64,000 bases of DNA, taken from contig NZ_FOKT01000008.1 in assembly GCF_900112305.1 (NCBI RefSeq), positions 1-64,000 of the forward strand, given 5' to 3'. The stretch comes from Microbulbifer thermotolerans. GTDB taxonomy: Bacteria > Pseudomonadota > Gammaproteobacteria > Pseudomonadales > Cellvibrionaceae. Under the pieces are notes generated by a model. The model was not told the origin of the DNA, made no database searches, and saw only the letters and a list, made by a program, of their open reading frames with translations. This document shows, piece by piece, positions 26,168-35,982 of the stretch (the first letter of the stretch is position 1; each line of letters starts with the position of its first letter). The position numbers and the translations under genes are program-made.

Positions 26168-26496
26168 CCGGGATAGACCTCCGCAGTTTTATCCGCGCAG
26201 CGGCGTCGGTTTTCGGCAATCTTTTCGGCCAGAGCCTTCTCCATATCCACGTCCAGTATCGCGGCCAATTTCATCAGGTACATCTGGATATCCGCCAGCT
26301 CTGCCGCCACCTCGCCCGCTTCCGGGGTGCGCATCATAGCCTCTATTTCCCCGTCACTGCGCCACTGCAAGTGCCGGCACAACTCGGCGACTTCCACGAA
26401 CAGCGCCATGGCCAAATTCTTCGGCTTGTGCAGCGGCTGCCAGCCGCGGCGGCGGGCAACGTCGTCAAAGGCTGCGAGGATCGTATTGCTATCCAT
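26164..26496 (-). CDS. MazG-like nucleotide pyrophosphohydrolase
   Basis: A 110-residue all-alpha NTP pyrophosphatase of the MazG/RS21-C6 type. The metal-binding helix pair is visible: KNLAMALFVEVAELCRHLQW (ExxEL-like) and EVAAELADIQMYLMKLAAIL (ExxD). Such proteins clear non-canonical nucleotides, for example dCTP analogues, by splitting off pyrophosphate. It stands between the DUF599 gene (whose stop directly precedes this ATG) and cmoM (4-bp overlap), forming a tight three-gene operon DUF599 - MazG-like - cmoM. The exact nucleotide is not predictable. Confidence 0.88.
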   Translation of the reverse strand: MDSNTILAAFDDVARRRGWQPLHKPKNLAMALFVEVAELCRHLQWRSDGEIEAMMRTPEAGEVAAELADIQMYLMKLAAILDVDMEKALAEKIAENRRRCADKTAEVYPG

Positions 26497-27207
26497 TTAC
26501 TTATCCCATCGCTGTTCCATTGCGCGCCCCTTCGCGGCCAGTATGGCCTGGAGAGTGCGTGAACGGAATTCCCGCTGGTAGAGCACCCAGACCACCATCA
26601 GATAGCAGGCGATAAAAAGCACCGGATGAATAAACCAGCCCATGACCGCCATCGCAAAGTAATAGGATCGCAGGCCATAGTTATAGCTGTGCCCAGCCTG
26701 ATCAATCACCTTGGCGGTACTGATGGCAAAGCGGCGCCGCTCCTCCTCAGTAATGTCATCGGCATCCGCTGGCGGCGCGGCGCCCATCAGCACATTGGCG
26801 AAAGAGTACTGGCGCAGGGACCAGGTGAAATTGAAAAACGCAAAGATAAAAATGAGCACTAACAGCAGTATCTTCAACTCGAACTGCTCCGCGGTTTGCT
26901 CGCCGAACGGCAGGCTGCTCAACACCTCTATCGCGGCCTTGTTTGCGGAAAGCGCCGTCACCAAACCCGCCAGGATCAGAATACTGGTAGAGGCGAAAAA
27001 GCCGATCACCCGTTCGAGGTTGCCGATAATGGCGGCATCCGGCATGCGCATATCCCGCTGTAGCATGCACAGCATCCACTCCACCCGATACCACTGCAAG
27101 GACGAAGACAGGGACCAGGTCACTTTCGCCTTCCTACGCGCAAACACGGTATAGCCCGCCCAGGTAATCATAAAGCCACTGACGCTAGCGATATCCAGCC
27201 AAGTCAA
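26497..27207 (-). CDS. DUF599-family inner-membrane protein
   Basis: A 236-residue protein with four hydrophobic segments: WLDIASVSGFMITWAGYTVF at the start, IGFFASTSILILAGLVTALS, LLLVLIFIFAFFNFTWSL and AVMGWFIHPVLFIACYLMVV. The polar stretch LRQYSFANVLMGAAP after the third is typical of the DUF599 family, which is common in proteobacteria and has no established function. It is first in the operon with the MazG-like gene and cmoM, its TAA touching the next ATG. The 283 bp between this gene and the divergent M16 peptidase gene hold both promoters. Confidence 0.85.
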   Translation of the reverse strand: MTWLDIASVSGFMITWAGYTVFARRKAKVTWSLSSSLQWYRVEWMLCMLQRDMRMPDAAIIGNLERVIGFFASTSILILAGLVTALSANKAAIEVLSSLPFGEQTAEQFELKILLLVLIFIFAFFNFTWSLRQYSFANVLMGAAPPADADDITEEERRRFAISTAKVIDQAGHSYNYGLRSYYFAMAVMGWFIHPVLFIACYLMVVWVLYQREFRSRTLQAILAAKGRAMEQRWDK

Positions 27208-27490
27208 CGCATTACTCCGTCTTCGTCTACAGTTATGCTCGGTCTACTCGAGTATCGCCAGTTTCAGTCATAAATTAAAGGCGTCGCGATACTTGGCCAC
27301 CAGTGGGAGAACGCAGACCGCTTGCCGACGATCCCGTAAAATTACCCCTCCGCGATCTTTGTGCAGCGAAGTCTTGGCCCAGCCGACAACCGTGTCAATA
27401 CTGTTATTCCCCGCGGGGCAAACGGTAGAATAGTGTCCCAATGCCGGCTTGGCCGGCCGCAGAATTTGCATAAATCAACGGAGCTGTCTT

Positions 27491-30400
27491 TTGAGCAACT
27501 CACACCCTGCTTTCGAACTGGTTACCAGCGCGGAAATCGAATCTCTCGGTGTACGCGTGGAAGAGTACCGCCACATCAAGACCGGCGCCCAGCACCTGCA
27601 TATCGCCGCAGACAATCCGGAGAACGTCTTCCTGGTGGCGCTGCGTACTGTCCCCCAGGACTCCACCGGTGTGGCCCATATTCTTGAGCACACGGCGCTT
27701 TGCGGCAGCGAAAAGTACCCGGTGCGCGATCCTTTCTTCACTATGATACGGCGTTCCCTGAACACTTTTATGAACGCCTTTACCAGTTCGGATTGGACCG
27801 CCTACCCCTTTGCCAGCCAAAACCGCAAAGACTTCAACAACCTGCTCGACGTCTACCTGGATGCGGTCTTCTTCTCCCGCCTCGATCCGTTGGATTTTGC
27901 ACAGGAGGGCCACCGTCTGGAGTTCGCGGAGATGGACAACCCGGACAGCGAGCTGGTTTACAAAGGTGTGGTCTACAACGAAATGAAGGGCGCCATGAGC
28001 TCTGTCGGCTCTCAACTGTGGCAGACACTGAGCAAATACCTCTTCCCCAGCACTACCTACCACTACAACTCCGGTGGCGATCCGGCGGATATCCCCAAGC
28101 TCACCTATGAGCAGCTGGTGGATTTCTACCGTTCCCACTATCACCCGAGCAACGCTATCTTCATGACCTTTGGCGATATTCCCGCCGCGGAACACCAAGC
28201 GGTGTTCGAGGAAAAAGCGCTGCACAAATTCGAACCATTGCAAGAGACCATATCCGTCGGGCGCGAAGACCGCTACCTGGCACCGCTGCGCGTCGAGGAG
28301 CACTACCCACTCAACGAGGAATCTCTCGAAAAGAAAACCCATATTGTGCTCGGCTGGCTGCTCGGTGACGTCACCAACCTGGAAGACGTACTGACCGCCC
28401 ACCTGATATCCGGCGTGCTACTGGACAACAGCGCTTCACCACTGATGAAACTGCTGGAGACCACGGACCTGGGGACCGCCCCGTCGCCACTGGTGGGGCT
28501 GGACGACTCCCAGCGCGAGCTGGTCTTTGTCTGCGGCATTGAAGGCAGCGAACGGGACCGCGCCGACGAGCTGGAAAAACAGATACTCGCCGTGCTCGAG
28601 GAAGTGGCCGAGAAAGGGCTGCCCTACGAACAGGTGGCCGCCAGTCTGCACCAACTGGAACTGCACCAACGCGAAATCACCGGGGACGGCTATCCATACG
28701 GCCTGCAGCTGATACTGACCGCGCTAACCGGTGCCACCCACCGCGGCGACGCCATCGGCCTGTTGAATATAGACCCCACGCTGGAGAAATTGCGCGAACA
28801 GATCAAGGACCCCCGCTTTATCGCCGATAAGGTGCGCCAACTGCTGGTGGAAAATCAGCACCGGGTACGGCTGGTGTTGACGCCAGATAACAAGCTGGCC
28901 GAGCGCCGCGAAGCCGAGGAAAAAGCGCGTCTGGCGGCAATCAAGGCTGGCCTCGATGAAAACGAAAAACAGCGTATTGTGCAGACTGCCCGCGCTCTAC
29001 AGGAGCGCCAGCAACAGGAAGACGACATATCCATCCTTCCCAAGGTGGGCGTCGAAGATATTCCCTCGCAACTCCCCGAAGTAGAAGGTGAAGAGGTTTC
29101 TCTAAGCGACCGGAAGCTCACCCGCTACAGCACAGGGACCAATGGACTCGTCTATCAGCAACTGATCTGCGCGCTGCCCGAATTCAGCGAGGAGGAAAAA
29201 CAACTCCTGCCCTACTACTGCCAGATACTCTGCGAAGTGGGCCTCGGCAATAAGGATTACCTGGAAGTGCAGCAGTGGCAGACCCGCGTCGCCGGCGCCC
29301 TGCACGGATATACCAGCAGCCGCACCGCCATCGACAACTTGCAGCAGCTCTCCGGTCACTTCGTGCTCTCCGGCAAGGCCCTGGCCCGCAACCAGGCTGC
29401 ACTTACCGAACTGATGCAGGCGACGGTGGAAGAAGCGCGCTTTGACGAACTCCCGCGCATCAAGGAGCTACTGCTGCAAACGCTGGCCCGGCGCGATCAG
29501 AGCGTCGTCGGCAATGGCCACGCCCTGGCCATGGCCGCCGCCAGCGCCGGCTACAACCGCGCCGCCTACGAAAGTCACGCCAGCGGCGGCCTGCTGGGTC
29601 TGCGCCAGCTGAAGACCCTGGTCCGCGATATCGACCGCGAGCAGGCCCTGGAGAATCTCGCGGCCACTCTGAGGGACATTCACAATAAAATTCTCAAGGC
29701 CGAGCGCCAGTTCCTTTTGATCGGCGAAGGCGACAGGCTGCAGGATTTCAGTCGGGTACTGGCGCCCCTCGCCGCCGCACCGGCCCTTGCTGCAGCGGAT
29801 CCCAACGCCCCCTTCGATCCCCGCCAGACGCGGGAATTGTGGGTCGCCAACAGTCAGGTCAACTTCTGCGCAAAAGCCTATGCCACAGTGCCCTTCACCC
29901 ATCCGGATGCCGCGCCACTGGCTGTACTGGGGGGATTCCTTCGCAACGGCTTCCTGCACCGGGCCATCCGCGAACAAGGTGGCGCCTACGGTGGCGGCGC
30001 CAGTCACGACAGCAATATCGGTGTGTTCCGCTTCTATTCCTACCGCGATCCACGCATGGCCGGAACCCTCAAAGACTTTGACGCATCCCTGCAGTGGCTC
30101 GCAGAGGAGCCCCACAAAGAGGAACAGGTGGAAGAAGCCATACTGGGCGTGGTGGGCGCTCTGGACAAGCCCGGCTCCCCCGCTGGCGAAGCCAAGAAAG
30201 CCTTCCATTCCGCGCTTTACGGTCGCACCCATCAGGTGCGCCAGGAATTCCGCCGCCGGGTGACCGAGGTGCGCCTGGAGGATCTCAAGCGAGTTGCCGA
30301 CACCTATCTCTCTCCGGACAGAGCAAGCACCGCAGTCGTTACCGGACAAGCGGGACGCGCGGAAGGGCTGGATCTCGGCCTGACGGAGGAGAAGCTTTGA
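27491..30400 (+). CDS. M16C zinc peptidase, PreP/presequence-protease-like
   Basis: A 969-residue insulinase-family peptidase of the PreP type. The inverted zinc motif HxxEH is His63-Ile-Leu-Glu66-His67 in [20 protein letters not shown]; the third ligand is the glutamate in [15 protein letters not shown]. PreP-length proteins fold as four homologous domains forming a closed chamber that degrades short unstructured peptides; [12 protein letters not shown]-like sequence ([20 protein letters not shown]) in the C-terminal half is the substrate-binding Arg/Tyr region. A TTG start at 27491 with GGAG seven bases upstream fits the family better than the upstream ATG. No signal peptide, so cytosolic. 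Its stop overlaps the cmoA ATG by one base (TGATG). Confidence 0.92.
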   Translation: MSNSHPAFELVTSAEIESLGVRVEEYRHIKTGAQHLHIAADNPENVFLVALRTVPQDSTGVAHILEHTALCGSEKYPVRDPFFTMIRRSLNTFMNAFTSSDWTAYPFASQNRKDFNNLLDVYLDAVFFSRLDPLDFAQEGHRLEFAEMDNPDSELVYKGVVYNEMKGAMSSVGSQLWQTLSKYLFPSTTYHYNSGGDPADIPKLTYEQLVDFYRSHYHPSNAIFMTFGDIPAAEHQAVFEEKALHKFEPLQETISVGREDRYLAPLRVEEHYPLNEESLEKKTHIVLGWLLGDVTNLEDVLTAHLISGVLLDNSASPLMKLLETTDLGTAPSPLVGLDDSQRELVFVCGIEGSERDRADELEKQILAVLEEVAEKGLPYEQVAASLHQLELHQREITGDGYPYGLQLILTALTGATHRGDAIGLLNIDPTLEKLREQIKDPRFIADKVRQLLVENQHRVRLVLTPDNKLAERREAEEKARLAAIKAGLDENEKQRIVQTARALQERQQQEDDISILPKVGVEDIPSQLPEVEGEEVSLSDRKLTRYSTGTNGLVYQQLICALPEFSEEEKQLLPYYCQILCEVGLGNKDYLEVQQWQTRVAGALHGYTSSRTAIDNLQQLSGHFVLSGKALARNQAALTELMQATVEEARFDELPRIKELLLQTLARRDQSVVGNGHALAMAAASAGYNRAAYESHASGGLLGLRQLKTLVRDIDREQALENLAATLRDIHNKILKAERQFLLIGEGDRLQDFSRVLAPLAAAPALAAADPNAPFDPRQTRELWVANSQVNFCAKAYATVPFTHPDAAPLAVLGGFLRNGFLHRAIREQGGAYGGGASHDSNIGVFRFYSYRDPRMAGTLKDFDASLQWLAEEPHKEEQVEEAILGVVGALDKPGSPAGEAKKAFHSALYGRTHQVRQEFRRRVTEVRLEDLKRVADTYLSPDRASTAVVTGQAGRAEGLDLGLTEEKL

Positions 30401-31227
30401 TGGGGCGAAACTCCGACCCGCAGAATCACGGGACCGCAATCCGACGCGACAATATCTACGCGAGCCCACTTGGCGAGGTGAGCGGCTTTACCTTCGACCA
30501 GTCCGTCGTTGACGTTTTCCCCGATATGATCCAGCGTTCGGTGCCCGGTTACACCACCATAGTGGCGATGATCGGCACTCTGGCCGAGCGCTATGCCCAG
30601 GCCGGCAGCCGCTGTTACGATCTGGGCAGCTCCCTCTGCGCGGCCACCCTCGCCATGCGCCACCGGATTCCGGCGGCGGATTGCGAGATTATCGCCGTGG
30701 ACAATTCCGAAGCCATGGTGGAGCAAGCGCGCAAAGTGCTGGCGGCGGACAGCGGCAGGATACCGGTGCAGCTGATCTGTGACGATCTGCAAAATGTGCG
30801 GATTGAAAACGCTTCCGTGGTGGTGCTCAATTTCACCCTGCAGTTTGTCCCGGTGGCGGATCGCCTGTCTATCGCGCGCAAGATTTACGACGGCCTGCGT
30901 CCCGGCGGCATACTGATCATCTCGGAAAAGGTGGACTTCACTGACCCGGACCACCGCGAACTGATGATCGATCTGCACCACGCCTTCAAACGTGCCAACG
31001 GCTATAGCGAACTGGAAATCGCCCAGAAACGCACCGCGCTGGAAAACGTGTTGATCCCGGAAACCCTCGATACCCACCGCGAACGTCTGAAAGCCGTGGG
31101 CTTCACTAGCGTGGACGTCTGGTTTCAGTGTTTTAATTTTGCCTCTCTTATTGCGATTAAAGCGAAGCCGACGCCCTCACATAGCGGCGCTAGTGACGCC
31201 AAGGAGCCTCTGATTCAATCCCCATGA
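30400..31227 (+). CDS. cmoA: Carboxy-S-adenosyl-methionine synthase CmoA
   Basis: Makes carboxy-SAM from SAM and prephenate, the donor used by CmoB at U34 of tRNA. The 275-residue protein matches E. coli Cmo[35 protein letters not shown] (SAM loop), [25 protein letters not shown] and [25 protein letters not shown] lies just ahead of the ATG, which overlaps the peptidase stop. The C-terminus carries about 20 extra residues, the last eight (KEPLIQSP) read from the end of a degenerate dispersed element. That tail is not part of the family and looks like a neutral extension after insertion. Confidence 0.95.
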   Translation: MGRNSDPQNHGTAIRRDNIYASPLGEVSGFTFDQSVVDVFPDMIQRSVPGYTTIVAMIGTLAERYAQAGSRCYDLGSSLCAATLAMRHRIPAADCEIIAVDNSEAMVEQARKVLAADSGRIPVQLICDDLQNVRIENASVVVLNFTLQFVPVADRLSIARKIYDGLRPGGILIISEKVDFTDPDHRELMIDLHHAFKRANGYSELEIAQKRTALENVLIPETLDTHRERLKAVGFTSVDVWFQCFNFASLIAIKAKPTPSHSGASDAKEPLIQSP

Positions 31228-31304
31228 GCGCTGTAGCTGATTCCGGGCCCTTCGGGCCCCGAAGTATCTTTACCGCCAGGACGCGACTTCTTCAGAGGTA
31301 CCCT
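31201..31304 (+). repeat. Short (about 104 bp) relative of the dispersed element, between cmoA and cmoB
   Basis: Ends AAGGAGCCTCTGATTCAA and CTTCAGAGGTACCCTAA match the element ends, but the large inner cruciform is missing and is replaced by a strong small hairpin (CGGGCCCTTCGGGCCCCG). It lies across the cmoA stop and ends a few bases before the cmoB ATG. The hairpin may attenuate transcription between the two genes. Confidence 0.65.
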
Positions 31305-31309
31305 AATCG

Positions 31310-32287
31310 ATGATCGACTACACTCCGCTCTACGCCGCCCTTCAGCATATTCCCGAGCTGCGCCCCTGGCTGGCACAACTCCCGGCACAAGTGGCCGAGG
31401 GCCTGAGCCCGCACCGCTGGGGCGACCTGCCGGACTGGCACGCGGCCCTCAGAGCACTGCCGGACATTGCCCCATCCACCATCGACGTACAATGTGCGGT
31501 AAGTATCGGCAGTGCAGAAGACGCCTCTCCAGAACAATTGGCGGAACTGGAGCAACAGCTGCGCAAACTGCACCCCTGGCGCAAGGGGCCCTGGGAAGTA
31601 TTCGGCCTCACCATCGACACCGAGTGGCGCTCGGACTGGAAGTGGGACCGGGTGTTGCCGCACCTGGCGCCACTCAAGGATCACTTGGTACTGGATGTCG
31701 GCTGCGGCAACGGCTACCACTGCTGGCGCAGTTTCGGCGCCGGCGCACGGCGGGTGATGGGCATCGACCCCTCGGCAAAATATGTGGCGCAGTTTTACGC
31801 TCTGAAAAAATACCTGGGCGAAGATCAGCCAGTGGACTTACTGCCTCTCGGCATTGAGGCCCTGCCCCCCAGATTGCGCGCTTTCGATACCACCTTTTCC
31901 ATGGGCGTGCTCTACCACCGCCGCTCGCCGATGGATCACCTGCGCGAACTGCGCGAAACTTTGCGCCCCGGCGGTCAGCTGATCCTGGAGACGCTGGTCA
32001 TTGAAGGTGAATTGGGCGAGTGCCTGGTTCCCGAGGGGCGTTATGCCAAGATGCGCAACGTTTGGTTTATTCCCAGCTGTGCCACTTTGGAGAGCTGGCT
32101 GCGCAAATGCGGCTTTGAAAATCCACGCACAGTGAACCTCAACACGACCAGCATTGAGGAACAGCGTCGCACCGACTGGATGCATTTCGAATCTCTGGCG
32201 GATTTTCTTGACCCCAAATCGCCACACAAAACCATTGAAGGGCATCCGGCGCCTCTACGGGCCGTTGTGGTCGCAAACGCGACCTAA
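31310..32287 (+). CDS. cmoB: tRNA U34 carboxymethyltransferase CmoB
   Basis: Transfers the carboxymethyl group from carboxy-SAM to 5-hydroxyuridine at position 34 of tRNA, giving cmo5U, which reads several third bases. The 325-residue protein matches E. coli CmoB (about 323): LHPWRKGPWEVFGLTIDTEW, RSDWKWDRVLPHLAPLKDHL, motif I VLDVGCGNGYHCWRSFGAGA, GIDPSAKYVAQFYALKKYLG, GVLYHRRSPMDHLRELRETL and MRNVWFIPSCATLESWLRKC. It follows cmoA by 83 bp, mostly a short dispersed element. Only the enzyme that makes ho5U is not in the window. Confidence 0.96.
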   Translation: MIDYTPLYAALQHIPELRPWLAQLPAQVAEGLSPHRWGDLPDWHAALRALPDIAPSTIDVQCAVSIGSAEDASPEQLAELEQQLRKLHPWRKGPWEVFGLTIDTEWRSDWKWDRVLPHLAPLKDHLVLDVGCGNGYHCWRSFGAGARRVMGIDPSAKYVAQFYALKKYLGEDQPVDLLPLGIEALPPRLRAFDTTFSMGVLYHRRSPMDHLRELRETLRPGGQLILETLVIEGELGECLVPEGRYAKMRNVWFIPSCATLESWLRKCGFENPRTVNLNTTSIEEQRRTDWMHFESLADFLDPKSPHKTIEGHPAPLRAVVVANAT

Positions 32288-32480
32288 TAGTCAGAAACTG
32301 TTGTAAGCGCCTGCGATTTTGCCGGCGCTTCCCTCATCCAAGCAGGATTCTGTACGCGTAAATGCGCTAGTTTCAGAGTTTTCTATCTTTTCCTCGCCTG
32401 CCTCTTGATCAGTGCCGCACGACTGGCACAGTCTGCGCTCAAATGGTGCATTATCCGGGTGTCCAGCCCCGAGAGCGTTT

Positions 32481-33866
32481 ATGAGCATTAGCGTATTTGA
32501 ACTTTTTAAAATCGGCGTTGGCCCCTCCAGCTCCCATACCGTGGGGCCCATGGTCGCCGCCCGCCAATTCGTCCACGACCTGGATAAACGCGGGCAACTA
32601 CAGGCAGCCGAGCGGGTGCAAGTCCACCTGTACGGGTCGCTGGCCCTGACCGGTGTGGGTCATGGCACCGACATGGCGGTGTTGATGGGCCTTCTCGGCG
32701 AGGCACCGGATACCATCGATGTGGACAGTATCGACGACAGGCTTGAAGCCATAGCGCGGGAAAGCCAATTGGCACTCGGGGGCAGCCACCCCGTTACCTT
32801 TGATCGCAACCGGGACCTGATCTTCCACGGCGACCAATTCCTACCGCAACACGCCAATGGCATGACCTGCCAGGCCTACCGGGGCGGCGAGCTGCTGTTC
32901 GAACGCAGCTATTTCTCTATCGGCGGCGGTTTCGTGCTATCGGAAGAAGATTTCGCCCACAAAGAGGAAATCGCCACCTTGCTGCCCTTTGACTTCAGCT
33001 CCGCCCGCCAGCTGATGGAATTGTGCGACAAACACGGCTGGACCATTGCCGAGCTGGCCATGGCCAACGAAAAAGCGTTTCGCAGTGAGCGGGAAGTAAC
33101 CGATCGTCTGTGGCATATCTGGCAGGTGATGGACGCTTCCATCCAACGCGGCTGCCGCCGTCAGGGCATACTGCCGGGCGGTCTCAATGTGCGCCGTCGC
33201 GCGGCTGAGCTTTACAGGGAACTCAGCGGGCAATCGGAGGAAGAGCGCAGGAGCGGTCTCGCTATTCTCGACTGGGTCAGCCTCTATGCCCTTGCGGTCA
33301 ACGAAGAAAATGCGGCCCGCGGGCGGATCGTCACAGCTCCCACGAACGGCGCCGCCGGCGTGATTCCCGCGGTTATCGCCTACTATGTCAATTTTGTCCA
33401 CGACCCAGCGGTGCACGGCGACCTGAAAGATCAGGTGGTCAAATTTCTGCTCACCGCTGGCGCCATCGGCATGCTGTACAAGAAGAACGCCTCTATTTCC
33501 GCGGCGGAAGTAGGCTGTCAGGGAGAAATCGGCGTGGCCTGCTCCATGGCGTCCGCGGGTCTGGCAGCGGTTCAGGGCGGCAGCAACCAGCAGATAGAAA
33601 ACGCCGCCGAGATCGGCATGGAGCACAACCTGGGCCTTACCTGTGACCCCATCGGCGGCCTTGTACAAGTGCCCTGTATCGAGCGCAACACCATGGGATC
33701 GGTCAAGGCAATCAACGCCGCACGCCTGGCACTGCGGGGAGACGGCGCTCATGTTGTCCCGCTGGACAGCGTTATCGAAACAATGCGCCAGACGGGTATC
33801 GATATGCAGAGCAAGTACAAGGAAACCGCTCTCGGCGGACTGGCGGTAAACGCGGTGAACTGCTAG
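32481..33866 (+). CDS. sdaA: L-serine ammonia-lyase, single-chain iron-sulfur type
   Basis: Deaminates L-serine to pyruvate with a [4Fe-4S] cluster. The 461-residue chain has the beta ([20 protein letters not shown] at the N-terminus) and alpha domains fused, the usual gammaproteobacterial form. Cluster cysteines are seen in [30 protein letters not shown] and VPCIERN; the substrate loop [13 protein letters not shown] is intact. The ATG at 32481 fits the family; the upstream open frame is not conserved-looking. The stop codon TAG is the first bases of the MITE at 33865-34080. No serine transporter adjoins. Confidence 0.96.
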   Translation: MSISVFELFKIGVGPSSSHTVGPMVAARQFVHDLDKRGQLQAAERVQVHLYGSLALTGVGHGTDMAVLMGLLGEAPDTIDVDSIDDRLEAIARESQLALGGSHPVTFDRNRDLIFHGDQFLPQHANGMTCQAYRGGELLFERSYFSIGGGFVLSEEDFAHKEEIATLLPFDFSSARQLMELCDKHGWTIAELAMANEKAFRSEREVTDRLWHIWQVMDASIQRGCRRQGILPGGLNVRRRAAELYRELSGQSEEERRSGLAILDWVSLYALAVNEENAARGRIVTAPTNGAAGVIPAVIAYYVNFVHDPAVHGDLKDQVVKFLLTAGAIGMLYKKNASISAAEVGCQGEIGVACSMASAGLAAVQGGSNQQIENAAEIGMEHNLGLTCDPIGGLVQVPCIERNTMGSVKAINAARLALRGDGAHVVPLDSVIETMRQTGIDMQSKYKETALGGLAVNAVNC

Positions 33867-34080
33867 GAAGCCTCTGATTAATTGGCTCCTGGACGACAAA
33901 GAGATATATCACACAAATAAGAAGCTCAGGTGGTGGGATGGATATTTCGAAACCGTCGGATACAAGGAGGTATCCGGCGGAGCTACAGGAAAGTACTCGT
34001 GTGTTTTCGAAATATCCACCATTACCTGAGCGCCCCGGAATCAACGACTGTGCTCAGGTGAATTAATCAGTGGCTCCCTA
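33865..34080 (+). repeat. Full-length dispersed cruciform element, copy 4 (second subfamily)
   Basis: Ends AGGAAGCCTCTGATTAATTG and GAATTAATCAGTGGCTCCCT with TA borders. The flank GGCTCCTGGACGACAAAGAG and inner GGTGGTGGGATGGATATTTC are shared with the inverted copy at 38415, marking a subfamily distinct from copies 2, 3 and 6. The left end overlaps the sdaA stop codon. Confidence 0.9.
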
Positions 34081-34182
34081 GAGAACTTCTGATGCGTTTA
34101 ATTCCTGTCGGTAAAGAGACTTCAGAGCCTGAGCGTCTCGATACTAACTACAGCACTTTTGCACATAAATCAGAGGTTCCCC
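34078..34182 (+). repeat. Short relative of the dispersed element, abutting copy 4
   Basis: Begins GAGAACTTCTGATGCG and ends AAATCAGAGGTTCCCC, with the GAGCCTGAGCGTCTCGA piece inside but no large cruciform. It follows the full copy directly, as if one element inserted at the end of another. Confidence 0.6.
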
Positions 34183-34243
34183 GAGCGGCAATCCCCTCGA
34201 TTGGTCACCATTGTCCCGTGTTCCCACACGGCATTACCAACGG

Positions 34244-35104
34244 TCAAGTCGGTATACCGTGCTTGGTATAGATATCAAAGCGCCCCGACTTACCCTGCAG
34301 TGACAGGGCAGGTTTTTTACCGGCCAGGAAGGGGGCGACACGCGGACGCTTGACCACCACCCGGTAATAGCAGGCGGCATAGGCCGGCGCCAGCAGTGCG
34401 TCCGCGTCCTCGTCAGAACCGACTAACTGATGAAAAGCCGCCATCTCCTTTTTCACTTTGGCACTTTTGTCCCGCGCGGGGAACATCGGGTCCAGATAGA
34501 CTACGGGTATTGAGTTCGCCGGCTGCTGCGCGAGCCAATCCAGCGCAGAAATTGGCCGCTCCTCCAAGGTCATGCGCGCGGCGATTTCAGCCAGTGTCGG
34601 ATCTTCGCTCGCCGCCCGCCGCAACCTTTCCAATCCATCCCGTAACAGTGCGCGCACAACCGTATTGCGCTCCAGCATATGCACTGCACAACCGAGAGAC
34701 GCCAGCACAAAGGCATCCCGCCCCAAGCCTGCGGTCGCGTCCACTACGCGCGGACCAAATCCGCCCCGTATCCCCACCGCCTTGGCGATCTGCTGTCCCT
34801 TGCCACCGCCATACTTGCGCCGGTGCGCCAGCGTGCCACCGACAAAATCCACCAGTACCGGACCGGGTGCCTTGCGCCCGGTAGCGCACAGTTGCAACTG
34901 CGCACCCAGCTGCAGCACATAAGCCGGCTCGGCGATATCCACCGGATCTACGCAGTCCAAACAGGGGATTTTCAACTCGTCCGCCAGTGCCCGGGCCTCG
35001 GGCAAGCATTCGGCCGCACCGGCGACCAGGGCCAATGGATTTCTCACATCCTGTCCAGAGGTTGTTTCAGAAGAGCGGAATGCTAACCCGGCTCGGCGAG
35101 CCAC
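34244..35104 (-). CDS. rsmJ: 16S rRNA (guanine-1516-N2)-methyltransferase RsmJ
   Basis: Methylates N2 of G1516 in 16S rRNA using SAM. The family core is clear: VLVDFVGGTLAHRRKYGGGK, IAKAVGIRGGFGPRVVDATA, GLGRDAFVLASLGCAVHMLE, VVYLDPMFPARDKSAKVKKE and the end FDIYTKHGIPT. The longest frame starts at a GTG at 35104 that overlaps the STAS-protein gene by 22 bp; a GTG at 35047 (VRNPLALVAG) gives a 267-residue product that fits E. coli RsmJ better and may be the true start. It is probably co-transcribed with the upstream STAS gene. Confidence 0.93.
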   Translation of the reverse strand: MARRAGLAFRSSETTSGQDVRNPLALVAGAAECLPEARALADELKIPCLDCVDPVDIAEPAYVLQLGAQLQLCATGRKAPGPVLVDFVGGTLAHRRKYGGGKGQQIAKAVGIRGGFGPRVVDATAGLGRDAFVLASLGCAVHMLERNTVVRALLRDGLERLRRAASEDPTLAEIAARMTLEERPISALDWLAQQPANSIPVVYLDPMFPARDKSAKVKKEMAAFHQLVGSDEDADALLAPAYAACYYRVVVKRPRVAPFLAGKKPALSLQGKSGRFDIYTKHGIPT

Positions 35105-35451
35105 TCCAGCGCCCGCGTATAGTCCGCCGAGGGAAAAGGCCGGACCTCGGCACTGACGAAATGGTCGACCAGGCGCGGCATATAACCGAGCAGGCCGTGA
35201 TCGGAGACCACCGCGATCCGGTGAATATAGCGGTGGTGATCGCGGACAAATTTACAGTGACAGACAAGCGTGGCAAAACTCTCCCAGCCGGCAAAATCCC
35301 TCGCATCAACCAAGAGCCCGTTCAGCCGGCCATACTCGCTGATTACCGGGTCCACCTGAGCTGCCAGTATCCGGAAATCTTCTTCCTCCAGAGGGCCCGA
35401 GGGCCGCACTTCGAGTACTTTGTGTCCCCAGTGCCAATTATGATCAATCAT
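35083..35451 (-). CDS. SpoIIAA/STAS-like protein
   Basis: A 122-residue single-domain protein of the SpoIIAA-like STAS group, seen from WGHKVLEVRPSGPLEEEDFR, LNGLLVDARDFAGWESFATL and RIAVVSDHGLLGYMPRLVDH, ending RPFPSADYTRALEWLAE. Members are small cytosolic proteins of uncertain function; some crystal structures suggest lipid or ligand binding, but no partner kinase or anti-sigma gene is nearby. The gene overlaps rsmJ slightly, giving a two-gene unit. Confidence 0.85.
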   Translation of the reverse strand: MIDHNWHWGHKVLEVRPSGPLEEEDFRILAAQVDPVISEYGRLNGLLVDARDFAGWESFATLVCHCKFVRDHHRYIHRIAVVSDHGLLGYMPRLVDHFVSAEVRPFPSADYTRALEWLAEPG

Positions 35452-35466
35452 CTGTCACGGTATAGC

Positions 35467-35493
35467 GGAAGCCGCGACGGGTGCGCGGCTTCC
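35467..35493 (-). terminator. Hairpin terminator downstream of the acidic membrane-protein gene
   Basis: GGAAGCCGCG and CGCGGCTTCC form a perfect 10-bp stem with a 7-base loop, 24 bases past the stop of the gene at 35518-35982. The T-run is poor. Confidence 0.55.
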
Positions 35494-35517
35494 ACTGACT
35501 GTGGTGAAATTAAAGTA

Positions 35518-35982
35518 TCAGTTCTGCGGTTCATCATCACTGTCGCTGTCAGAACTCTCATCACTGTCGGTGTGCTTGCCCCGCAGCTTGTCCGCCGCAT
35601 CTTCAGCGGCCTTCTTGGTGGCATCACCAGCGTCCTTCACCGCCCGTCCGGCATCTTCCGCAGCGTCGCCGACAGCCTTTCCGACATCCTTGGCAGCTCC
35701 CTCCGCTTTATCCATCAACGAGGGATCACTACTCGCTCCCGGCGGCACAGTATCCGGCCGATCGGATTCCTGTGGCATATCTGTGCCCATGCCATCGGGT
35801 GGTGTCTCAGTATCAGTTGGAGGGGCGGTGTTGTCCGGTGGAGTGGTATCCTCCATATGTTGTTCGGTTCCGGGCTTATCGAGCGAATCATAGGCATCTT
35901 TGGCCTTGTGATCGCCGCCGCGCGACATAAAGTAACCGATAATCAGCAGCAAGATTATCAGTGGAAGCAAAAGCTTTTTCAT
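35518..35982 (-). CDS. Membrane-anchored, acidic low-complexity protein
   Basis: A 154-residue protein of unknown function. An N-terminal membrane segment (KKLLLPLIILLLIIGYFMS) is followed by a Pro/Thr/Asp-rich linker, then a heptad-like helix with repeated Ala/Lys/Asp units (EGAAKDVGKAVGDAAEDAGR and onward, reminiscent of YtxH or LEA/apolipoprotein-like amphipathic repeats), and a Ser/Asp tail (DSDESSDSDSDDEPQN). The ATG at 35982 has AGGTGGG before it. It probably sits in the inner membrane with the rest in the periplasm. Repeats of this kind occur in desiccation- or salt-stress proteins, but that is only analogy. Confidence 0.7.
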   Translation of the reverse strand: MKKLLLPLIILLLIIGYFMSRGGDHKAKDAYDSLDKPGTEQHMEDTTPPDNTAPPTDTETPPDGMGTDMPQESDRPDTVPPGASSDPSLMDKAEGAAKDVGKAVGDAAEDAGRAVKDAGDATKKAAEDAADKLRGKHTDSDESSDSDSDDEPQN

